Below the pieces are notes generated by a model. The model ran no database searches. It was given only the letters and a program-made list of their open reading frames with translations, and was not told the DNA's origin. 64,000 nt of DNA, taken from positions 186,001 through 250,000 of the forward strand of contig NZ_JHVC01000006.1 of the NCBI RefSeq assembly GCF_000619945.1, given 5' to 3'. This document shows positions 9,323-17,692 of this stretch, piece by piece. Numbering within the stretch: position 1 is the first letter of the stretch; each line of letters opens with the position of its first letter. Position numbers and translations under genes: made by a program. Source of the stretch: Clostridium lundense DSM 17049 (GTDB taxonomy: Bacteria; Bacillota; Clostridia; Clostridiales; Clostridiaceae).

Positions 9323-10105
9323 TTACTTAATTACTATATTTCCATTTAAATCTGTTCTTAAAATAGTTGTATTTATTTTTTTTAATCTATCTAATACTTC
9401 TTTTTGTGGACTTTCTTTTCCATTACAAGTTATTATAGATATTTTAGGATTAACTACGTTTAAAAATTCTTCACTACAACTGGTGTTTAGCCCATGATGA
9501 GGTATCTTTAATACATCACAGTTGTTTATTTCACTTTTGTATTTATTTATAACCTCCTTTTCTCTTTCATTTTCTATATCAGCTGAAAACAAATATTTGT
9601 TATTGTTGACTTTTCCTAATAGTACTATAGAATTATTGTTTTCTATATTCCTTTGATACTCATCTGCTACTATACCATTAATATTTATTCCGTCTTTAGT
9701 TATACTAAAATTTTCTGCTATATACTTTACTTGGGCACAACTTAAATATGCATATTTATATATAATATCCCTCATAGGATCGGCATGAGCAGGTATATAT
9801 AATTTTTCAACCTTTTTAGCTTTAAGTATCTTTTCTAATCCTCCATAATGATCATCATGATAATGAGTAATTATTAAATAGTTTATTTTACTTATCCTTT
9901 CCTTATTTAAATATCTAATAACCTTATGTGAAGTAAGCTCTGTTCCAGTATCTATTAATATATTTAAGTTATTTCCTTTAATTAAAATACAATCACTTTG
10001 CCCTGTATCTAAAAAATGCACTTCATATTTTTCATTTGCATAAACTTTTGAAGTAAAAATAAGTATACATATCATTACAATAAATATTTTCTTTAACTTC
10101 TTCAA
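9323..10105 (-). CDS. Secreted ComEC/Rec2-like metallo-beta-lactamase-fold hydrolase
   Basis: Exported MBL-fold enzyme of about 260 aa. An N-terminal signal segment (KKIFIVMICILIFTSKVYA) is followed by VHFLDTGQSDCILI, the zinc motif THYHDDHYGG, SADIENEREKEV and PHHGLNTSCSEEFL. These match the MBL domain that in ComEC follows the channel, but here it stands alone. Free-standing versions are common in Firmicutes and may be nucleases or phosphodiesterases; the substrate cannot be read from sequence. Several starts (GTG 10114, TTG 10111, TTG 10105) crowd a GGTAGGTG ribosome site; the last gives the best spacing. Confidence 0.8.
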   Translation of the reverse strand: MKKLKKIFIVMICILIFTSKVYANEKYEVHFLDTGQSDCILIKGNNLNILIDTGTELTSHKVIRYLNKERISKINYLIITHYHDDHYGGLEKILKAKKVEKLYIPAHADPMRDIIYKYAYLSCAQVKYIAENFSITKDGININGIVADEYQRNIENNNSIVLLGKVNNNKYLFSADIENEREKEVINKYKSEINNCDVLKIPHHGLNTSCSEEFLNVVNPKISIITCNGKESPQKEVLDRLKKINTTILRTDLNGNIVIK

Positions 10106-10180
10106 ACGCAACACCTACCTTTATATTTTATCTTTAGTATTTGTATCAATAGTAAATTTATTTATTGTAAAACACTAAAA

Positions 10181-10233
10181 AAGGCTATCTACACATAAAT
10201 GAAAAATTATCTCATATCAAGTGTAATAGCCTT
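10181..10233 (-). terminator. Terminator overlapping the stop of the SPOCS repeat gene
   Basis: Minus-strand AAGGCTAT pairs with ATAGCCTT, with a second TACAC/GTGTA pairing inside, followed by TTTTTTAG. The 5' arm overlaps the stop codon of the upstream gene. Confidence 0.7.
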
Positions 10234-11755
10234 ATTTTTCTATATCATTGTCGTTATCCATATATGTATCTACTTTCTTCTCAGTTTCCTCAATTTCTTC
10301 TGAATTGTTAAAAGATGAATTACATATAAATGTACTTTGATTTTGTAATAAACTAAGTCCTAAACTTAATATGATTTTTTTTCTTATTATTTCAAACGAA
10401 TATGTGTTAGTCAGTGTATTCTTTATAAGTTTCATCTTTTCTTTATTATTAGTTTCTAACATTTCTGTGCTATTTAAATCACAAAAAATTTTATTCTTTG
10501 GAAATTGTAAATACCCATATTTTTTTTCAATTATATTATCATAATTTTTATTAAGATGGATAATCTTTACTTCTATTTTATCTTTATTTACTTTAGGCAA
10601 TTGGGGAGCATTGGAAAAATTAATCTTTGTTGAACATTTAAATGGTATCTCTATTGTTAACTTTTTTATATCTCCACTAATTCTATCTGTTTTTATACAG
10701 TTTGCAGTAGCATATTCTATATTTTCTTGTAATACTCCTTTTATGAAAAGTTTATCTGTACCAGTAATTAATTCACATTCCTCTAAAATAACTTCCTTAT
10801 CTAGTGATTTTACTCCAAAAACTGGTTCTGGAAGATTAATAATTGCTTCTATAAAAATTTCTATTTTAAATTTAGATAGTACAACTGGAATATCAGCTAT
10901 TGACGGCTTGAAATATAGATTCTTCTCTATGTCTTTATTATAATTACATTGATATGATGTGGCACTATATACTGTAGACTTACTAGACAATATAATAAAT
11001 TTTCTTTCAGATGTGTTCTGGATTACCTCTTCATAAAATTCTTCTTTTTCCTTTAAATTATCATTCATACTATTAGGTGGTATATCCACTGCTATATCAA
11101 TATTATTATTATAATTTATACTACTAAATGAAATATCCTCTAGACCACCAGTATCATTGTCATTATTTATGTCACTAGTTGGTATATCCTCTAAAACATC
11201 AATATTATTATCATTACCTATATCCATAGTTGGTATATCATTCACAACATCAATATTATTGTCATTACTTATATTACTAGTTGATATATCCTCCACAACA
11301 TTAATATTATTGTCATTACCTATATCACTAGTTGATATATCCTCTACAGCATCAATGTTATTATCATTATTTATATCACTAGTTAGTATATCCTTTGCAA
11401 CATCAATGTTATTATCATTATTTATTCTGCTATCTGGAATATCCTCTAAGATATCAATATTACTATCATTTTTTATATATTCTTTTGAAGTGTCTTCATT
11501 TATAATAGGCTCTTTTGAAATACATTTATTCAAATTATTTATTTCATTTTCCTTTTTATTATTTTTTTTACATTTATCTTCAATACTTATATCTAATGAT
11601 GCACCTTCAGGTTCCCTAGTATCATATATACATTCAAGAGATTCACATAATAACATTGCCAGTCCTAGTAATATAAAATAATTATGATTTGCCTGTAAAT
11701 TACTATTGTTACAATCACAATAGCATTTATTTTTATGCTTATGCTTTTTTGACAT
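10232..11755 (-). CDS. SPOCS/DUF3794 protein with 17-residue tandem repeats
   Basis: 507-aa protein, probably of the spore surface. The N terminus is Lys/His/Cys-rich (KHKHKNKCYCDC), then a short hydrophobic stretch (YFILLGLAMLL). Residues 96-231 are eight copies of a 17-residue acidic repeat of the form NDNNIDVVEDISTSDIx. A SPOCS (DUF3794) domain follows at about 280-400, with DIPVVLSKFKIEIFIEA, TDKLFIKGVLQENIEYATA and KLTIEIPFKCST. That domain closely parallels the two SPOCS genes upstream in the cluster. SPOCS domains occur in the clostridial spore morphogenetic protein SipL, but the LysM of SipL is absent here. The ribosome site AAGGAGAG lies 8 nt before the ATG. Function is inferred from family and neighbours only. 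Confidence 0.75.
   Translation of the reverse strand: MSKKHKHKNKCYCDCNNSNLQANHNYFILLGLAMLLCESLECIYDTREPEGASLDISIEDKCKKNNKKENEINNLNKCISKEPIINEDTSKEYIKNDSNIDILEDIPDSRINNDNNIDVAKDILTSDINNDNNIDAVEDISTSDIGNDNNINVVEDISTSNISNDNNIDVVNDIPTMDIGNDNNIDVLEDIPTSDINNDNDTGGLEDISFSSINYNNNIDIAVDIPPNSMNDNLKEKEEFYEEVIQNTSERKFIILSSKSTVYSATSYQCNYNKDIEKNLYFKPSIADIPVVLSKFKIEIFIEAIINLPEPVFGVKSLDKEVILEECELITGTDKLFIKGVLQENIEYATANCIKTDRISGDIKKLTIEIPFKCSTKINFSNAPQLPKVNKDKIEVKIIHLNKNYDNIIEKKYGYLQFPKNKIFCDLNSTEMLETNNKEKMKLIKNTLTNTYSFEIIRKKIILSLGLSLLQNQSTFICNSSFNNSEEIEETEKKVDTYMDNDNDIEK
11063..11470. repeat. 51-bp tandem repeat encoding eight 17-aa units
   Basis: Eight in-frame 51-bp units (408 bp) form the low-complexity Asn/Asp/Ile region of the SPOCS repeat protein. 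Units differ at several bases but keep the frame. Copy number is likely to vary between strains by slippage or recombination. Confidence 0.85.
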
Positions 11756-11802
11756 ATAGTGCTCTCCTTATTATTGCTATTACAATTAATTAAAATTTTA
11801 AT

Positions 11803-11830
11803 GGGAAATCCCTATAAATAGAGATTTCCC
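11803..11830. terminator. Hairpin after the Cys/Tyr-rich gene
   Basis: A 28-nt near-perfect palindrome (GGGAAATC...GATTTCCC) lies between the Cys/Tyr-rich gene stop and the next gene. The T tract on the minus side is weak, so it may be a partial terminator or an mRNA-stabilising stem. Confidence 0.5.
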
Positions 11831-11848
11831 CTTTATTATTAAGTTTAT

Positions 11849-12622
11849 TTAGCAGCCTGATTTAGCTATAACTGAAAGTGTTGGGCATTTTACCTCAACG
11901 ATAGTCCCTGAAACCGTATTTACAGCATTAATTAATTTAACAGTATAGGTACAGCATCCTGGGCAACTATTACATTCACAGTGACTAAAACAGAAAGAAC
12001 TAGTAAGTTGTTCATTTTCTGTATCCAGGCCACCTACAAAGGTCCAACTTCCGCAACATATCTCATTTCCTTCATCACAGGTCTTGCATAATTCAAAAGT
12101 TAATGTTACTGGCTCATCTGTTGTATCTCCACCAGTTATAAATTTAATAATGCTACAAAAATCAAATTTTATTACTGGATTCTTAAGGCAAGTTGTATCT
12201 ATTGTTACGCATCCTAAAGATCTAGGAGAAAAATTATTAATTAATACGTTATTTCCTTGTCCTTGTCCGTTAGATACAGTTTTTGTTATTTCAGCACATG
12301 ATCCTTGAGCACATTCAAAAAGTACTGGATATGGGCATGGATTTTTTGGACAGCAGTGCTCATATTTATGACGGTCGCAGCATTTATTGTCATAGTCGCA
12401 TCTTCTGTCGTCATAATCGTGTCTTCTATCATCACAATAGCATTTTTTATAATCATAGTGGCATTTTCTATCATCGTAGTCGTATTTTCTGTCGTCATAG
12501 TCGCATTTTCTATCGTCATAGTCGCATTTTCTATGATCATACTCATCATATCTCTTTTTTTCATTGCATTCGCATTTATCGTAATCCTCTTTACATTCTG
12601 GTTGTTTATAATATAATTTCAT
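11849..12622 (-). CDS. Cys/Tyr-rich repeat protein with DUF4489-like domain (probable spore surface)
   Basis: 257 aa with 24 or more cysteines. Residues 30-84 are heptad-like repeats (YDDRKCD, YDDRRCD), rich in Tyr, Asp, Arg and Cys. The C-terminal part (about 110-257) carries VLINNFSPRSLGCVTIDT, NPVIKFDFCSIIKF and paired CxxC-type motifs, and resembles DUF4489 proteins of clostridia. Tyr and Cys repeats of this kind suit covalent cross-linking in a spore coat or exosporium. A candidate sigma-K promoter precedes it (separate entry), and GGAGGATATTTTT lies before the ATG. Exosporium assignment is inference; the clostridial Csx proteins are the obvious comparison but I cannot equate it with one. 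Confidence 0.65.
   Translation of the reverse strand: MKLYYKQPECKEDYDKCECNEKKRYDEYDHRKCDYDDRKCDYDDRKYDYDDRKCHYDYKKCYCDDRRHDYDDRRCDYDNKCCDRHKYEHCCPKNPCPYPVLFECAQGSCAEITKTVSNGQGQGNNVLINNFSPRSLGCVTIDTTCLKNPVIKFDFCSIIKFITGGDTTDEPVTLTFELCKTCDEGNEICCGSWTFVGGLDTENEQLTSSFCFSHCECNSCPGCCTYTVKLINAVNTVSGTIVEVKCPTLSVIAKSGC
12371..12535. repeat. 21-bp tandem repeat encoding YDDRKCD units
   Basis: About eight imperfect 21-bp units (consensus on the plus strand close to TCGTCATAGTCGCATTTTCTA) within the Cys/Tyr-rich gene. The repeat keeps several other frames open by accident, which explains the spurious overlapping ORFs here. Confidence 0.8.
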
Positions 12623-12692
12623 AAAAATATCCTCCTTTATTATCTTACGGCCTATTATTTTCTACCTTTTGAAAAGTTTAAATCTTTTAATA

Positions 12693-12719
12693 TAATATAT
12701 GAGATATATAGTCAATGGT
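12693..12719 (-). promoter_or_regulatory. Candidate sigma-K promoter of the Cys/Tyr-rich gene
   Basis: On the minus strand AC (12718-12719), 16 nt, then CATATATTA (12693-12701) matches the late mother-cell sigma-K pattern AC-N16-CATANNNTA as known from Bacillus. It lies about 70 nt upstream of the ATG. A short motif in AT-rich DNA can arise by chance. Confidence 0.45.
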
Positions 12720-12731
12720 TACATACATTAA

Positions 12732-13574
12732 CTAATATTCTTCCCTCTTTATTCTCCTTCCCCTCATGCCTTTTTTAGGTCTATAACATACTTCAACCTC
12801 TTCATAATCCTCGTGATCATCACATCTGCACTCTTCTTCCATTTCTACTTCACAATCTGGTTCAGGAATGAATACCTGTTGATTTTGCAATACTTTTAAG
12901 CGTACAAATACAACCATCTTCTCTGTAAAATCTTGGAAACATCTTTCTGTTGTAAAATTTCCACCACATTCTATATCACGTTCAAAAATGTCTGTTTCTA
13001 AAATTTTTGCCCACTCTAATTCACAGAAAATTGGTTCTTGAAATTTATTAAAGTGTATCCATGAATCTTCTGTATTATCTGGGCAATGCATGCTTTCGTC
13101 TAATACATTTGATTTCATTTTAAATGATTTTCCAAATATAGGTTTTTTGTCAAAACATATAGGAGTAACACATTTAAAAGGAACATTGAGTGTAGTATGC
13201 ATTATATTTCCGCTTATACTAGTTCTATTAGTACACTCTACAGTAGAATACTGTATATTCTTTTGAACAAATCCACCTATAAAAAGTTTATTTGTATGAG
13301 GTACCAAATGGCATTGAGTAATACATACATGTTTATCTATGGTTTTTATATCAAATGCAGGCTCTTCCAATCTAATATCCGATTCTAGATCTATTTGAAC
13401 CTTAATATTTGATAACACTACAGGTACTTTAACTACTATAGGACCAGGACGTCCATAGGGTTGATAGAACTCATTTGAACACTCTCCTAAAGTAGTTGAA
13501 TCAATAACTCTGGATTCGCAACGTTGAGCTTGTTGATCATCTCTGCAATCAGCCTCTATATATTTCATAGGCAT
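12732..13574 (-). CDS. SPOCS/DUF3794 protein, cysteine-rich, paralogue A
   Basis: 280 aa. The SPOCS core spans about residues 45-165: VVKVPVVLSNIKVQIDLES, HTNKLFIGGFVQKNIQYS, TSISGNIMHTTLNVPFKCV. The second half (EDSWIHFNKFQEPIFCELEWAKILETDIF) and the VRLKVLQNQQVFIPEP block are shared nearly residue for residue with the next gene upstream, so the two are tandem duplicates. The C terminus is acidic and Cys-containing, then basic (KKGMRGRRIKREE). There is no signal peptide. A role in the spore coat or exosporium is inferred from family and from the Cys-rich neighbour. RBS GAGGGGG precedes the ATG. Confidence 0.75.
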   Translation of the reverse strand: MPMKYIEADCRDDQQAQRCESRVIDSTTLGECSNEFYQPYGRPGPIVVKVPVVLSNIKVQIDLESDIRLEEPAFDIKTIDKHVCITQCHLVPHTNKLFIGGFVQKNIQYSTVECTNRTSISGNIMHTTLNVPFKCVTPICFDKKPIFGKSFKMKSNVLDESMHCPDNTEDSWIHFNKFQEPIFCELEWAKILETDIFERDIECGGNFTTERCFQDFTEKMVVFVRLKVLQNQQVFIPEPDCEVEMEEECRCDDHEDYEEVEVCYRPKKGMRGRRIKREEY

Positions 13575-13640
13575 AGTTGAACCCCCTCTTTATAATCTTA
13601 AGTATATGAATCTTTAAGTTAATCTTAAAGCCCATATCTA

Positions 13641-13662
13641 ATAACATAATATTCTAGTGAGT
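13641..13662 (-). promoter_or_regulatory. Conserved upstream element of SPOCS paralogue A
   Basis: A 22-nt block (minus strand ACTCACTAGAATATTATG...) matches the block at 14635-14656 in about 19 of 22 positions, at a similar distance upstream of each start. It is probably a shared promoter, possibly for a sporulation sigma factor. The factor is not identifiable with confidence. Confidence 0.45.
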
Positions 13663-13697
13663 AAAAATTGCTACCAAATATATTCAACTTATTAAAA

Positions 13698-14606
13698 TTA
13701 ATCTGTATCAAGATTTTCAATAGGAATTTCTTTTCCCATCATACCTTTTTCAGGCTGAAAACCAACTTCTATATAGTTATATATATCACCTTTATTCTCC
13801 ATATAATCAGAGGAACACTTAGTGTTACAATTATCTAACATAGTTACATCTCCATTAGGTTCTGGAATAAACACCTGTTGATTTTGCAATACTTTTAGAC
13901 GAATAAATATAACCATTTTATCCACTAATTCATTAAATGTTTTTTCTTTTGATATATCATTATGATCAAAACATCTTTTATTTAAAATATCTGTTTCCAA
14001 TATCTTAGCATCCTCCAATTCACAATAAACTGGCTCATATAGTTTGCTATAGTGAATCCAAGAATCCTCTTTATTGTCTTTCCCAAGCATATTTTTGTCC
14101 AAAACATTTAATCTTTTTTTATAGTTTTTACCGTACACTGGTTCCTTAGAAAATTCAATTTTTGTTACACATTTGAATGGAACATTTACTGTAGTATGCT
14201 GAATATTCCCACTAATACTTGTTTTATTTGTACATTCAATAGTAGAAAATTGTATATTCTTCTGTACATAACCAGCAATGAAGAGCTTATCTGTATATGG
14301 AATTAGCTTGCATTGAGTAAGAAAAATGTGTTTATCAATATTCTTAATATCTAATGCTGATTCTTCCAATCTAATCTCTGCCTCTACATCAATTTGCACT
14401 TCTACCTCAGATAAAACTACTGGTATTTTAGCAACCAGCGGTCCCGTGCGCCCCATTGGTATATTATATTTGTTATCACATTCTGCTAAAGTAGTTGAGT
14501 CCAATACCTTTGAATCACATTTTGTAGTACATTTTTCAACTTCATTATAATTGTTTTCTGAACTATTATTAATCCAATTGTCACTAATTATATTTTCTTG
14601 TGACAT
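13698..14606 (-). CDS. SPOCS/DUF3794 protein, paralogue B
   Basis: About 302 aa from the chosen ATG (MSQENI), which has GGAGG 5 nt upstream; an in-frame ATG eight codons earlier lacks a ribosome site. The SPOCS core reads VAKIPVVLSEVEVQIDVEA ... YTDKLFIAGYVQKNIQFST ... SISGNIQHTTVNVPFKCV, then EDSWIHYSKLYEPVYCELED and the same QNQQVFIPEP block as paralogue A. It starts the leftward spore-protein cluster. A 22-nt upstream sequence is nearly identical to the one in front of paralogue A, so the regulatory region was duplicated with the gene. Confidence 0.75.
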   Translation of the reverse strand: MSQENIISDNWINNSSENNYNEVEKCTTKCDSKVLDSTTLAECDNKYNIPMGRTGPLVAKIPVVLSEVEVQIDVEAEIRLEESALDIKNIDKHIFLTQCKLIPYTDKLFIAGYVQKNIQFSTIECTNKTSISGNIQHTTVNVPFKCVTKIEFSKEPVYGKNYKKRLNVLDKNMLGKDNKEDSWIHYSKLYEPVYCELEDAKILETDILNKRCFDHNDISKEKTFNELVDKMVIFIRLKVLQNQQVFIPEPNGDVTMLDNCNTKCSSDYMENKGDIYNYIEVGFQPEKGMMGKEIPIENLDTD

Positions 14607-14634
14607 GTTATCCTCCATATCATTCTTCATATCA

Positions 14635-14656
14635 ATAACATAATATTCATATGAGT
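14635..14656 (-). promoter_or_regulatory. Conserved upstream element of SPOCS paralogue B
   Basis: Counterpart of the block at 13641-13662. On the minus strand it contains CATATGAATATT, resembling a late-sporulation -10 element, about 40 nt upstream of the MSQENI start. Confidence 0.45.
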
Positions 14657-14763
14657 TATAAATGCAACTACATTGTTTTATAAATTTATAGGTAGAATTA
14701 AAACATAAATATAACTAACTCTAAAGTTAGTAACTTACGAGTTAGTTATTTATCTATGCAATA

Positions 14764-14926
14764 AGGCACATTAAAAAAATAAACAAGTCAGTATGCTAGG
14801 CTATTTTGCATCATACTGCGTCATCAGAACCCACTGATAGCTCTACTAGCAGTGAAACCTGCTTCCTTGTCTGATACAAAATATCCGTCAATAATTGACT
14901 CATTATTTATTTTAATGTGCCTAATA
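14764..14926. mobile_element. MITE-like or structured repeat with 26-bp terminal inverted repeats
   Basis: A block of about 160 bp opens GGCACATTAAAA and closes TTTTAATGTGCC. The terminal inverted repeats match at 21 of 26 positions, and AATA flanks both ends as a possible target duplication. The interior is much less AT-rich than its surroundings (for example GCGTCATCAGAACCCACTG) and holds further short stems, such as AGTATGC with GCATCATACT. No ORF is present. It may be a MITE or an unknown structured RNA. Confidence 0.5.
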
Positions 14927-14946
14927 TTAATTTTCATGACACACTT

Positions 14947-14997
14947 AAATAAGAGATAATTTTCTACAATTTAGTGTAGAAAAATCATCCCTTATTT
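14947..14997. other. Long imperfect hairpin
   Basis: Arms 14947-14968 (AAATAAGAGATAATTTTCTACA) and 14975-14997 pair almost fully around a short loop. It lies downstream of the EmrB-type exporter on the minus strand but has no clear T tract. It could be a weak terminator or a palindromic repeat. Confidence 0.45.
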
Positions 14998-15054
14998 ATT
15001 ATTTATAATTTAAAGTTTTTTACACTGTATACGAAATGAAACCATCCTTATCTA

Positions 15055-15103
15055 TGTTCTCTCTGTTATCTATACTCTGTGCTCTGTCATCTGTACTCTA
15101 AAA
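15055..15103. repeat. Degenerate CTCTGT/TCTATACTCT interspersed repeat, copy 1
   Basis: A run of short related words (TTCTCTCTGTTATCTATACT, CTGTGCTCTGTCATCTGTACTC) ends at the exporter's stop. Similar words recur between genes near 24.26, 24.9-25.0 and 54.0 kb, marking a low-complexity intergenic repeat family. Confidence 0.5.
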
Positions 15104-16567
15104 AAGTGCCTTTTCTTCTCCTTCTTCCTTAAGTCCACTAGGAAGCAAAAATGATAGCACTAAACAAATTAAACTTATCACTATTAATGCTATAAAAATA
15201 ATATGCAATGCTGAATTTACTGAAAATCCTATATGTTTAGCAATAACATTGTTACTCAAATTACTTTCAGAATATAAATTAGTAGGATCTACTCCCGCAA
15301 TCCCTATCTTATTAAAATATTTAACTATATTTATATTAAATATACTTCCGAATACGCTTATCCCTATGGTTTGTCCTAAAGTCTTAAGAAGAGAATTAGA
15401 TGCTGTAGCTACTCCCCTTTTACTATAATCTACAGATATTTGAACCATTATTGTTAATATAGTAAATGCTCCTCCAAATCCAAATCCCATTATAAACACA
15501 TACCCTATAAGTACTATTATTGGTGATGATGGATTTAATGTGGTTAAAAGGCTGCTACTAACTAATAAAATTAAAGTAGATGCAAATACCACTTTTCTTT
15601 CTCCATATTTAGGAATAGCCTTTGACAAAAGAATTGCAGATAAAAGCCAAGCAACAGACATAGGTGCCATAGATAACCCTGAAATTGTTGCTCCAAATCC
15701 TAACACATTTTGTATGTATAAAGGCATATATACATCAATTCCAATTAATATAGCTGCAATTAAAAAAGTGATTCCATTAGCAATTATATTAGTTTTTGTT
15801 AATATCTCAGATGGAATAATTGGTTCTTCAGCTTTACCTTCTACAAAATGAAATAAAAATAATAATACAATAGTAATGAATATAGCGATTAGTATTGATG
15901 AAGAAAGCCAGCTTCCGCTTTTTTCTACTAATAAAACTCCATATAACAGAGACATTATTGCACATGATAATAGTAAAGTTCCTAAATAGTCTATCTTATG
16001 TTTCTTAATTTCAAATTTCTCATTAAGATTTCTTTGAAGAAGTATTATAGATAGCAATCCAAAAGGTATATTAATGTAGAAAATCCAATGCCATGAAAGG
16101 CTTTCTAGCAAAAATCCTCCTAAAAATGGGCCAATTAAACTTGCTATCCCCCAAACTGTACTTAACCATCCTTGAACCTTAGCTCTCTCTGATACATCAA
16201 ACTCATCTCCTACAATTGTATAGGTTACAGTAAATATTGCACCTGCTCCTATTCCTTGTAATGCACGAAAAGCTATAAGTTGGTACATATTAGCAGATAA
16301 TCCACAAAGTGAACTACCTATTAAAAAAATTATTATACCTACAGACAGTGTACTTTTTCTTCCATATAAATCTGCTAATTTACCATATATAGGCGTAGAA
16401 ATAGCTGATGTAAGTAAATATAATGAAAATACCCAACTTATTAGTTGGAATCCATTTAAATCTTTTACTATAGTTGGTATAGCTGTAGTTACAACAGTAC
16501 CTTCCACTGCTGCTAAAAACATAGCTACCATTATTGCAATAATTATATTTTTCTTTTTTGAATCCAT
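15098..16567 (-). CDS. MFS multidrug exporter, EmrB/QacA (DHA2) type
   Basis: Proton-driven efflux pump of 489 aa with about 14 hydrophobic spans, the size and topology of the DHA2 family. Seen: motif A-like GKLADLYGRKSTL after TM2, motif C-like GPFLGGFLLESLSWHWIFYIN in TM5, and ALQGIGAGAIFTVTYTIVGD in TM4. The start MDSKKKN has GAGGGTAAAGT upstream. It stands alone: no adjacent TetR or MarR gene was found, so regulation is not evident. Substrate is unknown. Confidence 0.88.
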   Translation of the reverse strand: MDSKKKNIIIAIMVAMFLAAVEGTVVTTAIPTIVKDLNGFQLISWVFSLYLLTSAISTPIYGKLADLYGRKSTLSVGIIIFLIGSSLCGLSANMYQLIAFRALQGIGAGAIFTVTYTIVGDEFDVSERAKVQGWLSTVWGIASLIGPFLGGFLLESLSWHWIFYINIPFGLLSIILLQRNLNEKFEIKKHKIDYLGTLLLSCAIMSLLYGVLLVEKSGSWLSSSILIAIFITIVLLFLFHFVEGKAEEPIIPSEILTKTNIIANGITFLIAAILIGIDVYMPLYIQNVLGFGATISGLSMAPMSVAWLLSAILLSKAIPKYGERKVVFASTLILLVSSSLLTTLNPSSPIIVLIGYVFIMGFGFGGAFTILTIMVQISVDYSKRGVATASNSLLKTLGQTIGISVFGSIFNINIVKYFNKIGIAGVDPTNLYSESNLSNNVIAKHIGFSVNSALHIIFIALIVISLICLVLSFLLPSGLKEEGEEKALF

Positions 16568-16817
16568 ACTTTACCCTCTCTCTCTTACAAAAAACAAATT
16601 GGCTTTTACACTTAAAATAATGTGAACTAAGTTTCATTTTATTAATAAAACTCTCCTCTTAATTCAAAACATATATAATTATATTAGTTTTTATCTTTTT
16701 TGTCCAAAATTACTTAGGAATAAATACTTTTTACTTTAAAATAGCTAATATATTTTTTTATGAAATGCAAAATTTTTATTTTAAACTTTAAATCACTTTT
16801 TCATCAAAAAACAATTT

Positions 16818-16849
16818 TGGAAGGAATCCTCCTGGAGAAATTCCTTCCA
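16818..16849 (-). terminator. Terminator of the Bax-inhibitor-1 gene
   Basis: Perfect 10-bp stem TGGAAGGAAT/ATTCCTTCCA on the minus strand, followed by AAATTGTTTTTT. The rest of the 16568-16879 spacer shows nothing else supportable. Confidence 0.8.
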
Positions 16850-16879
16850 TTTAATATTATTATAACTTCATAATACTAC

Positions 16880-17605
16880 TTAGTCATTTTCCTTTATTTT
16901 TACGATAAGTTCTAAAACTTTCAAGTATATCCAAACTAAAGTTACCGTTAATCCAAATGCTCCATACCATTCCATATATTTTGGTGCACCTGCTGCGGCA
17001 CTTTGATTGATAAATTCAAAATCTACAATTAAATTTAATGCTGCTATTACTAAAACCACTGCTGTAAAAGCTATTCCTATAGGGCCATTTCCATGAATAT
17101 ATGGTACATTCACTTTAAATAAAGATAAAACAAATGTTATTAAATATGTTAATGCTATTCCCATAGTTGCTACAATAACATAATTTGAAATTTTAGCTCC
17201 AAATCCTGGATTAGATCTATAGATTAATAACATACTCATAGCTATAGCTATTGTTAATAATACCGCTGGAAACGCAATTCCTGAATAAAGCTGATTTACA
17301 GACAAAGATATTACTCCAAGTAAAACCCCTTCTGATATAGCATATATTGGTGCCGTTACTGGAGATACTTTTGGAACAAAGCTTGTTATAAGACTTATAA
17401 CAAAAGCTGTAATAGCTGCTACCCCAATTAATGCAGTTTTATTGCTTGACATAGAAAAATTAATATAAGAAAATGTTGCACTTATTGTTACAAGCATTAT
17501 TAATACAAATGCTTTAAGAGCTGTTCCATTAATAGTCATTTCTTCTTCATAAGAATTAAAATTTTCTCTTTCAAAACCCTTTTCTAATACTGAATTTGCT
17601 TTCAT
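16880..17605 (-). CDS. Bax inhibitor-1 / YccA family membrane protein
   Basis: 241 aa with seven hydrophobic spans after a polar N terminus (about 40 residues). The family's last segment is recognisable (AALNLIVDFEFINQSAAAGAPKYMEWYGAFGLTVTLVWIYL), including the acidic residues near the final helices that form the Ca2+/pH-sensing pair in the Bacillus homologue YetJ. Proposed family role is a pH-dependent calcium leak. It is monocistronic with RBS GAAGGTGATCAA. The family is certain; the role is by homology. Confidence 0.88.
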   Translation of the reverse strand: MKANSVLEKGFERENFNSYEEEMTINGTALKAFVLIMLVTISATFSYINFSMSSNKTALIGVAAITAFVISLITSFVPKVSPVTAPIYAISEGVLLGVISLSVNQLYSGIAFPAVLLTIAIAMSMLLIYRSNPGFGAKISNYVIVATMGIALTYLITFVLSLFKVNVPYIHGNGPIGIAFTAVVLVIAALNLIVDFEFINQSAAAGAPKYMEWYGAFGLTVTLVWIYLKVLELIVKIKEND

Positions 17606-17692
17606 TTGATCACCTTCCTCATATATTAATTATACCTTATTATCTTAAATTTAATATTAAAATACTATTAATTTCATATTAAATTAACAAAC

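Noticed and set aside
11157..11681. Long plus-strand open frame opposite the SPOCS repeat gene
   Set aside because: It arises from the 51-bp repeats read on the other strand; it has no ribosome site and a low-complexity product.
12371..12535. Regular 21-bp repeats resembling a CRISPR array
   Set aside because: Units are contiguous with no spacers and encode in-frame YDDRKCD heptads; no cas genes are present.
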